From Populus alba (Eukaryota; Streptophyta; Magnoliopsida; Malpighiales; Salicaceae), in assembly GCF_005239225.2 (NCBI RefSeq), contig NC_133297.1, positions 23,101,882 through 23,165,881 of the forward strand: 64,000 nt of DNA, given 5' to 3'. Below, piece by piece: positions 1 through 10,441 of the stretch. Position 1 is the stretch's first letter. Every line of letters starts with the position of its first letter. The notes under the pieces were generated by a model, which saw only the letters and a program-made list of their open reading frames with translations, did not search any database and was not told the DNA's origin. A program made the position numbers and the translations under genes.

Positions 1-1074
1 ACACATTAATTCCAGCAGCATCATCACAACAGAAAACATTAAATTTCAGCAACATCACAACAAAACACATTGATTTTAGCAACAATCATCACACCAAAAC
101 ACATTAATTCCAGCAGCAACATCACAACAGAACACACACACACATGCATGCTGGCCTACCCCATAGTTAAAGCCAGCCCTCTACCATGATTTGTTAGATG
201 TTCTGAAATTGACTTTATTTCACTTCTGTTTGCTAGTTCTCCTAGTTAATTTCAGTTTCCTTCATAGCTGGTTTAGGTCTTAGATCAATTTTTCTTAGGG
301 TTTTTCTTCTTCATTTTCGTTTCTGATTTTAAGGGGAAGAGGAAGGGAGTTTCATGACCCATACCTTCTGAATTTAACTAAGTTTGAGGAAGGTTTGACA
401 CTATTCTTTTCTCTTCAGCTGCTGGTTCTCCTCCTTCTTCTTCCTCTCACGTTTTCCAGCTCTCTTTTTCCTCTCCTCTATGCAGCTGCCCACTCCTCTC
501 TCAAGGTCTCATCTCTCCCTCACAAGTTCACAAGGCAATCTCTACTGGTTTGATTCACGTTTCTGTTGTGAAAGGGGAAGGGAAGAAGGGCATGCAGCTG
601 CTGGTTTGGGAAGAAGATGGATCATTCTCTCCCCCCTCTTTGTATTTATACTACCCATCAAATGAAATGGGTTGTTTGGGGGTTGGTTTAGGTGTGTTCT
701 TATCCTTGTTTGGTTTATATAAAACCAGTTTTACCCCTCCCTCCCAGCTTTGCGTCACTGTTGATTGAGAAATCGGCAGTGAAAACTGCATCGTTGCCGA
801 TTTCTGCTTCGGCAGCGAAACAGCGTCGCTGCCGATCCAGAAATCGGCAGCAGAAACTGCGTCGCTGCCGATCAAGAAATGGGCAGTGAAAAACTGTGTG
901 GGTGCCGATTTTTGTATCGATAGTGAAGGCTACGTCGCTGCCAAATCCAGAATCGGCAGCGAAGACTGCGTCGCTGCCGATGCGGAAATCATCTCATCAT
1001 CATCATCTCTCTATCTATCTCTCTCTCTAAATATGTATTTATATATATATATTTTTTTCTTTGGGTGCTTAACA
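1..1074 (-). repeat. Element A 3' LTR, partial (cut by window edge)
   Basis: This stretch matches the right end of the LTR at 14208-17372 nearly base for base and ends in a TTAACA-type terminus at 1074, directly before the integrase tail. By eye about 15-25 substitutions plus a few indels separate the two copies over about 1 kb, so A is clearly older than the nested element B. The left copy has only a short TA run near 1040-1050 where the right copy has about 30 TA units. The minus-strand TATA box is at 643-650. GCAGCGA-type palindromic repeats lie at about 770-990. Confidence 0.92.
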
Positions 1075-2220
1075 TTCCATACCTGGTGGTCCAAATAAAT
1101 TGGGATACTTTTTCCTCATCTCAGCCTCCCTCTCCCAAGTTTCCTCTTCTACTTGAGCATTTGCCATAAAATTCTGACGATGGGGATCTTTTTGCTCCGT
1201 AATTCCTTCACTTCTTGATCTAGTATCCTTATGGGCCTCAATTCCAGTGTTAAATCTTCCTTGACTTCTACTGGAACCTGGGGTAGAACTCGGGCGGGGT
1301 CCACGTCAGCCTTCCTTAACAAGGAGACATGGAACACATCATAAACCTTGGCTAGCTATGGGGGCAAATCCACCTTGTAGGCTACTAGTCCTACTCGTTG
1401 TAAGATTTTGAAGGGTCCGATGAAGCGGGGAGTTAACTTCCCTTTTAATCCAAACCGTAACATGTTCTTCCATGGGGCTACCTTCAGGAACACCTGGTCC
1501 CCCGTACTGAACTCGAGAGGTCTTCTCCTTATATCGGCATACTTCTTCTGTCTATCCTGTGCGGCTTTGATGCGATCCCTAATAGTTCTCACTTTCTCCG
1601 TGGTGACTTGGACCAACTCTGCGCCATATAACTTCCGGTCCCCTATTTCCTCCCAACACAAAGGAGTTCTGCACCTCCTACCATACAAGGCTTCATATGG
1701 GGCCATCCCTATTGTGGCTTGGTGACTATTGTTATACGTGAACTCCACCAATGCCATGTGTTCCTCCCAGTTTCCCCCAAATTCTAGCACACAAGCCCGT
1801 AATAGGTCTTCCAAGACTTGGATGACTCTTTCTGATTGGCCATCCGTTTGAGGGTGAAACGCAGTGCTTATGTCCAATCTTGTCCCCAAGGCATGTTGTA
1901 TGCTCGGCCAAAGTCGAGAGGTGAACCTGGGATCTCGATCCGATACAATGGACACCGGAATCCCATGAAGTCGAACCACCTCATTTATGTAGATTTTGGC
2001 AAGCTTGTCCACTGAGTCGATCATCTTTATAGGCAAGAATAGTGCGGATTTCGTCAACCGATCTACGATGACCCATATCGCATCATTTCCTTTCCTCCCT
2101 TTGGGAAATCCTGACATGAAATCCATAGTGATCATCTCCCACTTCCATTCTGGAATTTGTAATGGTTGTAATGGTCCCGCATGCCTTTGGTGTTCAACCT
2201 TGACTTGTTGACATATCCCC
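1075..2220 (-). pseudogene. Integrase with chromodomain-like C-terminus, element A (broken)
   Basis: The minus-strand reading gives the integrase core. The first catalytic Asp is in an ITMDF motif, the second in VSDRDPRF, and the Glu is in GQSERV; the last two have the expected 35-residue spacing, so the DDE triad is present. The C-terminal part continues through the FHVSLLRK segment and a WEREAEMRKKYP-type ending typical of Tekay integrases. The reading frame is broken by a frameshift near 2215 at the zinc-finger cysteines, a TAG at 1356-1358, and a further shift near 1150. The protein would insert cDNA into nuclear DNA; this copy cannot make it intact. About 60 bp between the tail and the LTR, where the PPT should lie, seem deleted compared with the related fragment at 31466-31935. 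Confidence 0.9.
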
Positions 2221-3222
2221 ACACTTTGACACATACTCAGCTATTTCCCTTTTCATACTAGGCCACCAATAGAGATGTTTCAAGTCTTGATACATCTTAG
2301 TGCTGCCAGGATGCATGGAGAACTTGGACTCATGTGCTTCTTGTAAAACCATTCGTTTGACAGTTTCGTCATTAGGCACGTACAGTCGCTGTCCCATCAT
2401 CAAGGATCCATCATCCGCCACTCGGAATTTCATTTCTACCCCGGCCTCCACATTCTTCCTAATCTTGGACCCCACCTTGTCATGGAATTGGGCATGTAGT
2501 ATCTGTTCTCGATACGTTGGTCGCACCAAGAATTGAGCTACTAACCCACCTCCTACATTAATTCCCAAATCTGCACCCATCTCCTTCAATTCTGCCAGTT
2601 GCCACTCCTTTCCCACTGTTAAGCTTCCCAAGGAGGCTTTATTTTTGCGACTGAGGGCATCTTCCACCACGTTTGCTTTCCCCGGGTGGTATTCTATGGT
2701 GCAGTCATAATCCTTAATGAGCTCTATCCACCTTCTTTGTCGCATATTCAACTCCTTTTGCGACATCAGATACTTCAGGCTCTTATGATTAGTAAAAAAT
2801 TGGGTTCGAGACCCATACAAATAGTGTCTCCATATCCTCAAGGCAAATACTACAGCAGCCAACTCTAGGTCGTGCACCGGGTAGTTCACCTCATGAGTCT
2901 TTAATTGCCTTGATGCGTAGGCGATCACCTTCCCATGTTGCATCAAAACACACCCCAATCCCTTTCCTGAGGCATCACTATATACCACAAAACCCTCGGT
3001 CCCTGAGGGAAGGGTTAATACTGGAGCAGTGGTGAGCCTCCTCTTCAATTCTTGAAAGCTTTTCTCACATTCTTCCGACCACACCCACTTCTTATCCTTC
3101 CTAGTTAGCTGGGTCAAAGGGGTTGCAATCAAGGAAAAACCTTCGATAAATCTCCGATAGTATCCTGCAAGTCCCAGGAAGCTATGTATTTCAGTGACCG
3201 AAGTTGGCCTTTCCCATTTCAA
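2215..3222 (-). pseudogene. RNase H, connection and integrase zinc finger, element A (broken)
   Basis: The minus frame reads the end of the RT thumb ([13 protein letters not shown]), then RNase H with YSDAS (catalytic Asp) and DLELAAV (catalytic Glu). The segment normally reading FTDHKSLKYL has [10 protein letters not shown], so a catalytic Asp is Asn here. Then follow the DALSR motif and the integrase HHCC region ([25 protein letters not shown]). The frame is lost at about 2215 by an indel between the two zinc-finger cysteines. The order and motifs are standard for Gypsy pol. The D-to-N change by itself predicts loss of RNase H activity. Confidence 0.88.
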
Positions 3223-4005
3223 GACTGCCTCGACTTTTTAGGGGTCAACAAAAACACCTTCGGCTGAAATGACATGTCCCAGAAACATCACTCTCTTCAG
3301 CTAAAATTCACATTTACTCAGTTTTGCATATAGCTGGTGATCTCTCAAGGTTTGTAAGGTTTGTCTCAAGTGTTCTTCATGCTCTTCGAAGGAATTTGAG
3401 TACACCAGTATATCATCAATGAAACACCACCACAAACTTATCCAGGTATGGTTGGAAAACCCGATTCATCAAATCCATGAAAAGGGCTGGGGCGTTTGTC
3501 AACCCGAACGGTAGCACCAAAAATTCATAGTGTCCGTAACGAGTTCTAAATGCGGTCTTTGCTATATTCGCTTCTTTAATCTTCATCTGATAGTACCCTG
3601 ATCTCAGATCTATCTTTGAAAATGCCCTCGCTCCTTTAATTGGTCGAACAAGTCATCTATCCGAGGTAACGAATACTTGTTTTTCATTGTTATTTTGTTC
3701 AACTGTCGATAGTCAATACAAAGTCTATGGGCTCCATCTTTCTTTCTTACAAATAGGATTGGTGCTCCCCAAGGAGAATTACTGGATCGTATGAACCCTT
3801 TGTCTAATAATTCCTGTAATTGAGTCTTTAACTCGTTCAGTTCTGCTGGAGCCATTCGATACGGTTGTTGAGCTATGGGTGGGACTCCAGGAAAAGTGTC
3901 TATAGACACCTCTACCTCTAGCTCCGGGGGTAGTCCTGGTAGTTCTTCAGGAAACACATCTGGGAAATCCTTCACCACAGGAATATCCTTCAATCGTGGA
4001 CCTTC
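3223..4005 (-). pseudogene. Reverse transcriptase, element A (broken)
   Basis: The RT N-terminus is clear ([18 protein letters not shown], then the [19 protein letters not shown] block) in one open frame down to about 3640. A frameshift there precedes the [12 protein letters not shown] block. The catalytic FIDD box is readable at about 3410-3425 but sits next to a second frameshift. In-frame stops follow near 3301 and 3237. Element B interrupts the gene just upstream of the RT start: residues before the break are at 12128-12328 and those after it at 4005 and below. The damage predates or is independent of B, since B itself is intact. Confidence 0.9.
4001..4005. repeat. Target-site duplication of element B, left copy
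   Basis: CCTTC directly precedes the LTR start TGTTGCGATG and is repeated exactly at 12123-12127 after the right LTR end TTACATCA. Five-base duplications are standard for Ty3/Gypsy integrases. Removing B and one copy rejoins the pol gene of element A in its expected order. Confidence 0.96.
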
Positions 4006-5688
4006 TGTTGCGATGTCGCGGTCGCACAAATTAATTACCCTAGCTTAAAACACACAAGATAGTATAGAGCAAGCAAGGGGTCGATCCCACGAGGAAGTTT
4101 GAAGTTAGATTTTTATGTTGTACGTTATGTAATTGGGGGGGATTGATTTGAAATGATTTAAACTATGGCAGAAATTAAACTAGCAAACAAAATCAATTGA
4201 AACTGAAATATATCAAGAAAACAAACCTTGGTTGCAAGCACACATCCACCAACGGAAATTAGAACCGATCCTTGAAACGAAACTCCAGTTTATATCATGA
4301 ATTTTATCTTTTCTTAATATTGGTTAATTAACGGATCCGCCGTATAACTATCCCTAACCAACAAACAATCACAGTGTCCGCACTAATGATTTAATCCAAT
4401 GGCAGCCTTAAGATCCAGATAAATTCATAATCTTAACAACCAAGTTGTCAATTTGTGTTGCTATGATCGAATGTTCTCCCTAAGTTTAATAACGTAGTTC
4501 CGCTACAATTATCAAGCTTAGTTGCTTCACAAGTTTATATACCACAACTCCGGTTTTGATATCAAACTTAGCAATAGATTGTTCACAATAATAACTTAGA
4601 GTCCGCTCTAGCAATCATCAACAACAATCATAGGAAATATGCATAGGAAAACAAACATACTCATTCATAACATAAACTGAAAATAAAAGGAAGAATAAAT
4701 CTCACAGTTCTTGAAATCCGAAGGTTTGTTGTGTCCTTGCAACCAAGAAAACGAGCTTAGCCTTGCATATCTATTGAACAACTACTCCTAAAGATGAAAG
4801 AATACATAATTTCTGATTTGTAGAGAGGAGAGTTTGTGTTTCTTCCTTTCTTCTTCTTTTTTTTTTCTTCTTGCTACCTCCTTCTACTTCTTCTTCCTCT
4901 TGCTACCTCCTTCTACTCACCCTCTATTTATACACAAATTGTAAGTAAGAAAATCAAAGTTCAAGTGTGAACATCAATAGATGGTGGTAGTGTGAAGGCG
5001 GCTGGCGGCTGGTGGCTGCTGTCTTGAGGTTGGTGGCTGCCATGAGGTTGGTGGCTGCCATGAGGTTGGTGGCTGCCTTCCTTAACCTTCTAGAATATTT
5101 ACTAGAGGAGCTAAATTGCTGGTCGGTTTGGATGCTTCTAGATGAAATTTGGATTCGTTTCTTCACGCAACCTGCTTGCTGGCAGAATTCAGCTGTCATC
5201 TTTGAAAAATCATATATCCCTCATATGACATCGTTTTTGGCTGAAATTTGGAGCGTTTATAGATCTTTGAGTAAGGAATCCAACAAAATTGAGTTTGCAT
5301 CAATTGGACTTCTTGAAGCTCCAGATATTGAATTTTGAATGGGCAAAGGTCAACATTGGCAGACTGCGAGATTTGACTTTGAAGGATGTGATTTCCATGA
5401 TCTTTCTCTTTTTATTTTTCTTGCATTACATTTCCAAAAAGGTATGGATGTTAGCTTTTTAATGCCACTGGAATCACTTCATTTCGATCTCTGGAACTCA
5501 CGCTCTGCACAAAATACCGACTGAACGTCAAATCTGCCAATTACCTCCAATTTACTCCTTTTTGCATATTTCATCCAAAAATGCCTTCAAAACATAAAAC
5601 AAAGAATATCAAGGCATTTTTATATAAATAACATATGCAAAACACTAGTTAAATGCGGGTGAAACTATCGAATAATATGGTTACATCA
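4006..5688 (-). repeat. Element B 3' LTR
   Basis: This 1683 bp LTR runs from TGTTGCGATG to TTACATCA on the plus strand and is the left copy of the one at 10442-12122. It has a minus-strand TATA box (4925-4933) and a CT-rich stretch just downstream of it. It also has three tandem ~19 bp units containing GGTTGGTGGCTGCC around 5025-5075. The PPT follows at 5689-5704. Confidence 0.96.
4925..4933 (-). promoter_or_regulatory. TATA box, element B left LTR
   Basis: GTATAAATA on the minus strand matches the plant TATA consensus. It is identical to the copy in the promoter-active right LTR. In this 3' LTR it would drive transcription out into element A. Confidence 0.7.
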
Positions 5689-5704
5689 AATACCCCCACA
5701 CTTA
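5689..5704 (-). promoter_or_regulatory. Polypurine tract next to element B 3' LTR
   Basis: The sense (minus) strand reads TAAGTGTGGGGGTATT immediately before the LTR, the position where plus-strand DNA synthesis is primed. The same 16 bases recur inside the element at 6974-6989. Confidence 0.7.
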
Positions 5705-7176
5705 GCTCTTGCTCGTCCTCGAGAAAGGATAAATAAAATTAAATTGAAAATAACTATGATCAATTTCTTAATCTCCCATCAATGTCTAAGAGTACAAGCA
5801 TTATAAACAAGAATACAATCATGAAGGATAAATAATATAATTCTCATGAATTTATTTACATGCAAACTTCAAAAACTCAATCAATCGTCTGGATTTAAAT
5901 GAAATCTATGCCATGCCAAAGTGATAGGTCCTCTCATTGATATACACTCCAACACTCATGTGTTTAGGGTTTATGTGTTTAAATCTCTCAAATTCAATCA
6001 AAGAGTATGTTCTACCATAAGCTTGCTTTTCAATCTCATCTCCATTAGCAACTTATTACAAGTATTACATGAATCAAAAGGTCTTATTTTCCGGTTGTAA
6101 TAGGGCTGAGGTTAAGGTGAGGTAAAAGAAAGTAAAAGGAAAGGTTCAAACCAAAGAAAGTAGAGCATTTTGAAAAATAATACTTCAAACAATATAATTC
6201 CATTAAAGCACATAAATTTTTCATCTTTAATCACAAATGCTTAACTCCTTTTGATTTCAAGCTCTTTCAACATAAAACCTTAAGAACATAAAGGAATACT
6301 TTTTTTTTTCTTTTTTTTTTTTTTTTTTTTTTTTGTTTTTCTTTTGGCAACTTTGCCCATCTTTTCATCAAGCATCACTTCTTTCTTTTCATATAATTTC
6401 CAACTATAATTCCATGAAATATTACAAGTATATGCTCTACTAATCCTTGGCCAGGGGAAAGAAAAAACATATATAAAGTTAAGGCTTATACATGGATAAA
6501 GCAAAAAAAAGATAACCAAGCTCAAAACGGGTTCACTAAGGATAATATGCTTTAGGTTGGCTTTTTGGCTTGAGGGGTTAAAATTCCTAATGCCTTTATC
6601 ATCTTCATGTATATTTGTAATGGGATATAATCTCAATAAGATATGAAGCAAGTTCTAGAGATACTTATCATTGAAAGAATGCACACTCAAAGAATATAAT
6701 TTTGAAGGCTCAAAAGCTTGCATTTGTATAACACTATAAAGTCAACATGGCATATTCTCAAAGTCAATCCCTAAACCAATTAAACCTTAAAATTTGCATG
6801 CATACTCCTTCATTTGATTTATATCTTCATCTATCTCAATTAATTCTCATACATAATACTCATATTCTCAAAAACCAATGGGAGTTAAAAAGATCAAAAT
6901 TTGTGTTTTTTTTTTTTTTTTTTTTTTTTAAGAACAACAAAGAAAATTAAAATAAGAAAACCAAAATTCTCTCAATACCCCCACACTTAAAACACAACAT
7001 TGTCCTCAATGTTGAAATAAAAGCAAAGGAACATAAGAGAATGACAAAGATAAAGTAAAATACGAAAAATAAAAGATAAGGAAAAAGAAAGCAAATCTGA
7101 TTTTTTTTCTTTTTGTGCTGGGTTGCCTCCCAGTAAGCGCTTTTGTTTTATGTCATTGGCTCGACATATTGCATGC
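5705..7176 (-). other. 3' noncoding region of element B, with second PPT-like motif
   Basis: About 1.5 kb between the ORF stop and the 3' LTR holds no convincing coding sequence. It is AT-rich with poly-T runs (6300-6334, 6905-6929). A second exact copy of the 16-base PPT sits at 6974-6989. Element D keeps the same layout, including the second PPT at 41819-41834. Athila elements often carry a long noncoding or env-like region here; I see no env-like protein. Confidence 0.75.
6974..6989 (-). promoter_or_regulatory. Internal second PPT-like tract of element B
   Basis: It is identical over 16 bases to the LTR-proximal PPT at 5689-5704 and lies about 1.3 kb upstream of it in sense orientation. 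The same motif is conserved in old element D. It could act as an extra plus-strand primer or be the trace of an old duplication. Confidence 0.5.
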
Positions 7177-9939
7177 TCATTCTTCATAGATTGGTTCAAT
7201 TAACTCTACAGAAGCGGTGAGTTCTGTCGTCCAACCTTCATAGAAAGGTTTCAAACGATGCCCATTGACTTTGAGTATGTTGTTCGTTTCTAAACTTGTA
7301 ATTTCAACTGCACCATAAGGAAAAACATTAGAAACAACAAATGGTCCAATCCAACGAGAGCTTAACTTTCCAGGAAAAAGTTTCAAACGCGAATGATAAA
7401 GAAGGACTTTGTCTCCAACATGAAACTCCTTTCTTGTAAGCATTCGGTCATGAAGATTCTTAGTCTTTTCTTTGTAAATCCTTGCATTCTCGTAAGCATC
7501 ATTTTGAATCTCTTCCACCGTAATTCCAATCTTTTTAGGCACCAAAAGGATAGGCGCCACCCATTCACTATCCGTGATGGGGTAAATGACTCCTGCATCA
7601 TGAAGGACAATTTGCAAAGCTTGCAAATCCAATGTTGATTCATGCATGTTTTGGGGAACACATATATGCCTTTCCATCTCTTCTATCTTGGTAAAATCAT
7701 AGTCATTGCTCAAAGCCATGCTTAATCCATACTCATCATCAAAATCACAAACTGGCTGCACACACTTATCAACTTGGTCATAACATGTGATAGAATAAAC
7801 ATTGCTATAAGGATATGTCATTGCATCATGAAAATTAAATTCAATTTTTTCATCTCCTACCTCCATAGACAAGGTATCCTTACCACAATCAATCTTTGTG
7901 TTGGCAGTTTTCAAGAATGGTCTCCCAAACAATATAGGAGTGCTGGTTGATGAATCACAAGAATCATGTTCCATATCAAGAATATAAAAGTCACATGGAA
8001 TAACCAAACTATCAATCTTGACTAGGACATCTTCTATCACACCAAGTGGGTAAACAAAACTACGATCCGCAAGTTGCATTACAATACTAGTTTTATTCAA
8101 AGGCTCTAGACTAAGAGAATCATAAACATGTTTAGGCATAACACTAATGGATGCACCTAAATCGCATAAAGCTCTTTTAAAACTAGCATTACCAATAACA
8201 CATGGGATAGTAAACGCACCTGGGTCTTTTTGTTTCAAAGGCAGATTCTTTTGAACAACAGCAGATACAACTTCACCCATACTTACCGTTTCATGACCTT
8301 TCAGTTTGAAAGCTCTCTTGGTAGTACACAACTCCTTCAAGAATTTGGCATACTTGGGAATTTGCTTGATAGCATCAAGCAAAGGAATGTTGAGTTCTAC
8401 TTTCTTAAAAACCTCTAGAATCTCTTTTTCCTTGTCCTCTTTCTTTGACCTAGAAGAACTCACAGGAAAGGGTGGAATTGTTTTAAAACTGGAATTCATT
8501 GAGTGAGGAGTTACCTTTGGAGTGTTGGTCTTTGTTTCAGTTTGTGGAGGAGAAGGATGATGTATCTTCTTTGTACTCAATTCAGTTTCTATCTCTTCTT
8601 CTTCCTCCATCTCAATTTGTTTTGACCTTTTCTCTTCAATTTCTTTCCCACTTCGCAACATGATCGCACTAACATGCTCTATTGGATTCAATGCTTGGGA
8701 GGGCAATTTTCCATTCATTTGTGCTTCCAATTTTCCCACACTTGAAGCTACTTGCCCCATTTGCTTTTCCAAGTTGTGAATACTTGACCTTGTTTCCTGT
8801 TGAAAAGACATGACATTTTGTTGCAAGGTAACAGTATTAGAAGCCAAAGTTTTCATCATCTCACGAAGATCATCATTGGATGACGACCCCATAACATTGG
8901 AGTTTATGAATGGAGGGGGTTGTCTTGCTTGATAATTCTGTTGGGGCTGAAATCCATTGGGATGGAATTGTCGGCCTTGATTGCCTTGTTGAGGTTGGTT
9001 CCCATACCGTAGGTTAGGATGATCTCTCCATCCAGGATTGTACGTGTGGGAAAAAGGATCATACTTACGCTGAGGTTGTCCATTAAATGCTCCATCAACT
9101 GCATGAGCTTGTTCAATGTAATCTTCTTGCATTGTTGGGCACATATCTGAAGCATGTCCTTGTGAGGAGCATATGCTACAAACTTTCACCTGCTGCACAT
9201 TTCCACAAGCCAAAGAACGCACAAGAGAAGTAAGATCATTAACTTTATTTTCAAGGTTAGAAATACTTACCTCATTTACTCGTTTGTTGGAGAAGTCTCC
9301 ACGAGTGCCAAATTGTTTCGAGTTGGCTGCCATGTTTGAGATCAATTGGCGTGCAGCCTCAGGTGTCTTATCTACCAATGCGCCTCCACTTGCAGCATCA
9401 ATGATACTACGGTCAGTAGGCATCAATCCTTCATAGAAATATTGAATGAGCAGCTGATCGGGTATTTGATGATGAGGGCATTGAATGCATAGTTGCTCAA
9501 ATCTTTCCCAATACTCAGAGAGAGTCTCTCCATGAGATTGCCGAATCCCACATATTTCTTTCCTTATGTTGGCAACTCGAGATGCTGGGAAATACTTCTC
9601 AAGAAAAATCTTCTTCATGGCATTCCAAGTTCCAATAGATCCTGGGAGAATAGAGAAAAGCCATGCCTTTGCTGCCCCTTTTAAAGAGAAAGGGAAAGCT
9701 TTCAACTTAACTTGTTCTTCATCAACTCCATTCGGTTTCATGCCAACACAAACCATATGGAACTCCTTGAGATGAGTATGAGGATCTTCTCCTGCAAGAC
9801 CATTAAATGTTGGTAACAAATGTATAAAACCAGATTTGAGCTCAAAGTTTACATTATTGTCAATGTTTATGCACAATGGTTGATTTTCCACGTTAGGAGC
9901 AGCAAGCTCCTTGAGTGTTTGTTGTCGTGCAATCGCCAT
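7177..9939 (-). CDS. Gag-protease fused to integrase C-terminal domain, element B
   Basis: This 920-residue ORF is intact. The frame opens after a TAA upstream of 10005. The first ATG, at 9937-9939, has a strong ACCATGG context, so I start there rather than at the GTG at 10005. Order: Gag capsid-like region (residues ~40-200), zinc knuckle C-X2-C-X4-H-X4-C at residues 254-267, Gln-rich and acidic linkers, then aspartic protease with DLGAS at Asp593 and the ILFGRPFL flap-end motif near 675. A remnant of the RT N-terminus ([16 protein letters not shown]) ends near residue 806. The chain then continues in frame with the integrase tail ([39 protein letters not shown]). Roughly 700-800 residues of a normal Athila polyprotein are missing at this join (about 7520). 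The product can plausibly form particles and self-process but not copy RNA. Retention of the integrase tail is unusual. Confidence 0.93.
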   Translation of the reverse strand: MAIARQQTLKELAAPNVENQPLCINIDNNVNFELKSGFIHLLPTFNGLAGEDPHTHLKEFHMVCVGMKPNGVDEEQVKLKAFPFSLKGAAKAWLFSILPGSIGTWNAMKKIFLEKYFPASRVANIRKEICGIRQSHGETLSEYWERFEQLCIQCPHHQIPDQLLIQYFYEGLMPTDRSIIDAASGGALVDKTPEAARQLISNMAANSKQFGTRGDFSNKRVNEVSISNLENKVNDLTSLVRSLACGNVQQVKVCSICSSQGHASDMCPTMQEDYIEQAHAVDGAFNGQPQRKYDPFSHTYNPGWRDHPNLRYGNQPQQGNQGRQFHPNGFQPQQNYQARQPPPFINSNVMGSSSNDDLREMMKTLASNTVTLQQNVMSFQQETRSSIHNLEKQMGQVASSVGKLEAQMNGKLPSQALNPIEHVSAIMLRSGKEIEEKRSKQIEMEEEEEIETELSTKKIHHPSPPQTETKTNTPKVTPHSMNSSFKTIPPFPVSSSRSKKEDKEKEILEVFKKVELNIPLLDAIKQIPKYAKFLKELCTTKRAFKLKGHETVSMGEVVSAVVQKNLPLKQKDPGAFTIPCVIGNASFKRALCDLGASISVMPKHVYDSLSLEPLNKTSIVMQLADRSFVYPLGVIEDVLVKIDSLVIPCDFYILDMEHDSCDSSTSTPILFGRPFLKTANTKIDCGKDTLSMEVGDEKIEFNFHDAMTYPYSNVYSITCYDQVDKCVQPVCDFDDEYGLSMALSNDYDFTKIEEMERHICVPQNMHESTLDLQALQIVLHDAGVIYPITDSEWVAPILLVPKKIGITVEEIQNDAYENARIYKEKTKNLHDRMLTRKEFHVGDKVLLYHSRLKLFPGKLSSRWIGPFVVSNVFPYGAVEITSLETNNILKVNGHRLKPFYEGWTTELTASVELIEPIYEE

Positions 9940-10419
9940 GGTGTTGAGGTGAACTTCCTTTCTTAACCTGCGTAAAGTACTTTCTATTTCAAGATCAACC
10001 TGCACTAGACTCTGTTAGTAGAACGGGTTACTGGCATCAATCGCTAAGAAAACTCAAAAGAAAGCAACCACACGAGAGAAAAAAAAAAAAAATTATAATT
10101 ATATGAAAATCCTATAATAAAAAAACTAAAACTACCTAAAAACCTTAGAAAACAGTGGAATTTGGCCTCGATAGGGTGGGGCTAGTGGTATACCACTAGT
10201 CTTGTTCGGAACGTCGTTTCACTTCAGAAAATGAAGGTTAGAAACCTAATTCCACAAACAATTCTGTCTTCAACAGTACCGCTGCGGCAAGTGAACAGTA
10301 ACACCGCAAGCAAAAATTCTGTTTTTGTTTTTTTTTTTTTTTTTTTTTTCAGAAATGTAAATAACAATCACAGAAACTAAAAATAACAGTACAAGCACAA
10401 GAATCAACTAAAATTACCT
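9940..10419 (-). other. 5' leader of element B
   Basis: This untranslated stretch lies between the primer site and the Gag ATG. It contains a poly-T run at 10325-10349 and a purine run near 10078-10093. Packaging signals would be expected here, but I cannot identify one from sequence. Confidence 0.7.
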
Positions 10420-10436
10420 CCCCGGCAACGGCGCCA
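10420..10436 (-). promoter_or_regulatory. Primer binding site, tRNA-Asp type, element B
   Basis: CCCCGGCAACGGCGCCA on the plus strand equals the 3' end of plant tRNA-Asp(GTC) including CCA, so the element RNA pairs with it perfectly. It lies five bases inside the right LTR boundary (10442). This primer type is characteristic of Athila/Tat elements. Confidence 0.93.
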
Positions 10437-10441
10437 AAATT

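Noticed and set aside
5012..5338. 108-residue plus-strand frame in the element B LTR, present again at 11448-11897 with a different end
   Set aside because: It is antisense to the element. The frame changes through a single-base indel between the two LTRs, and its start is the 19-bp tandem repeat.
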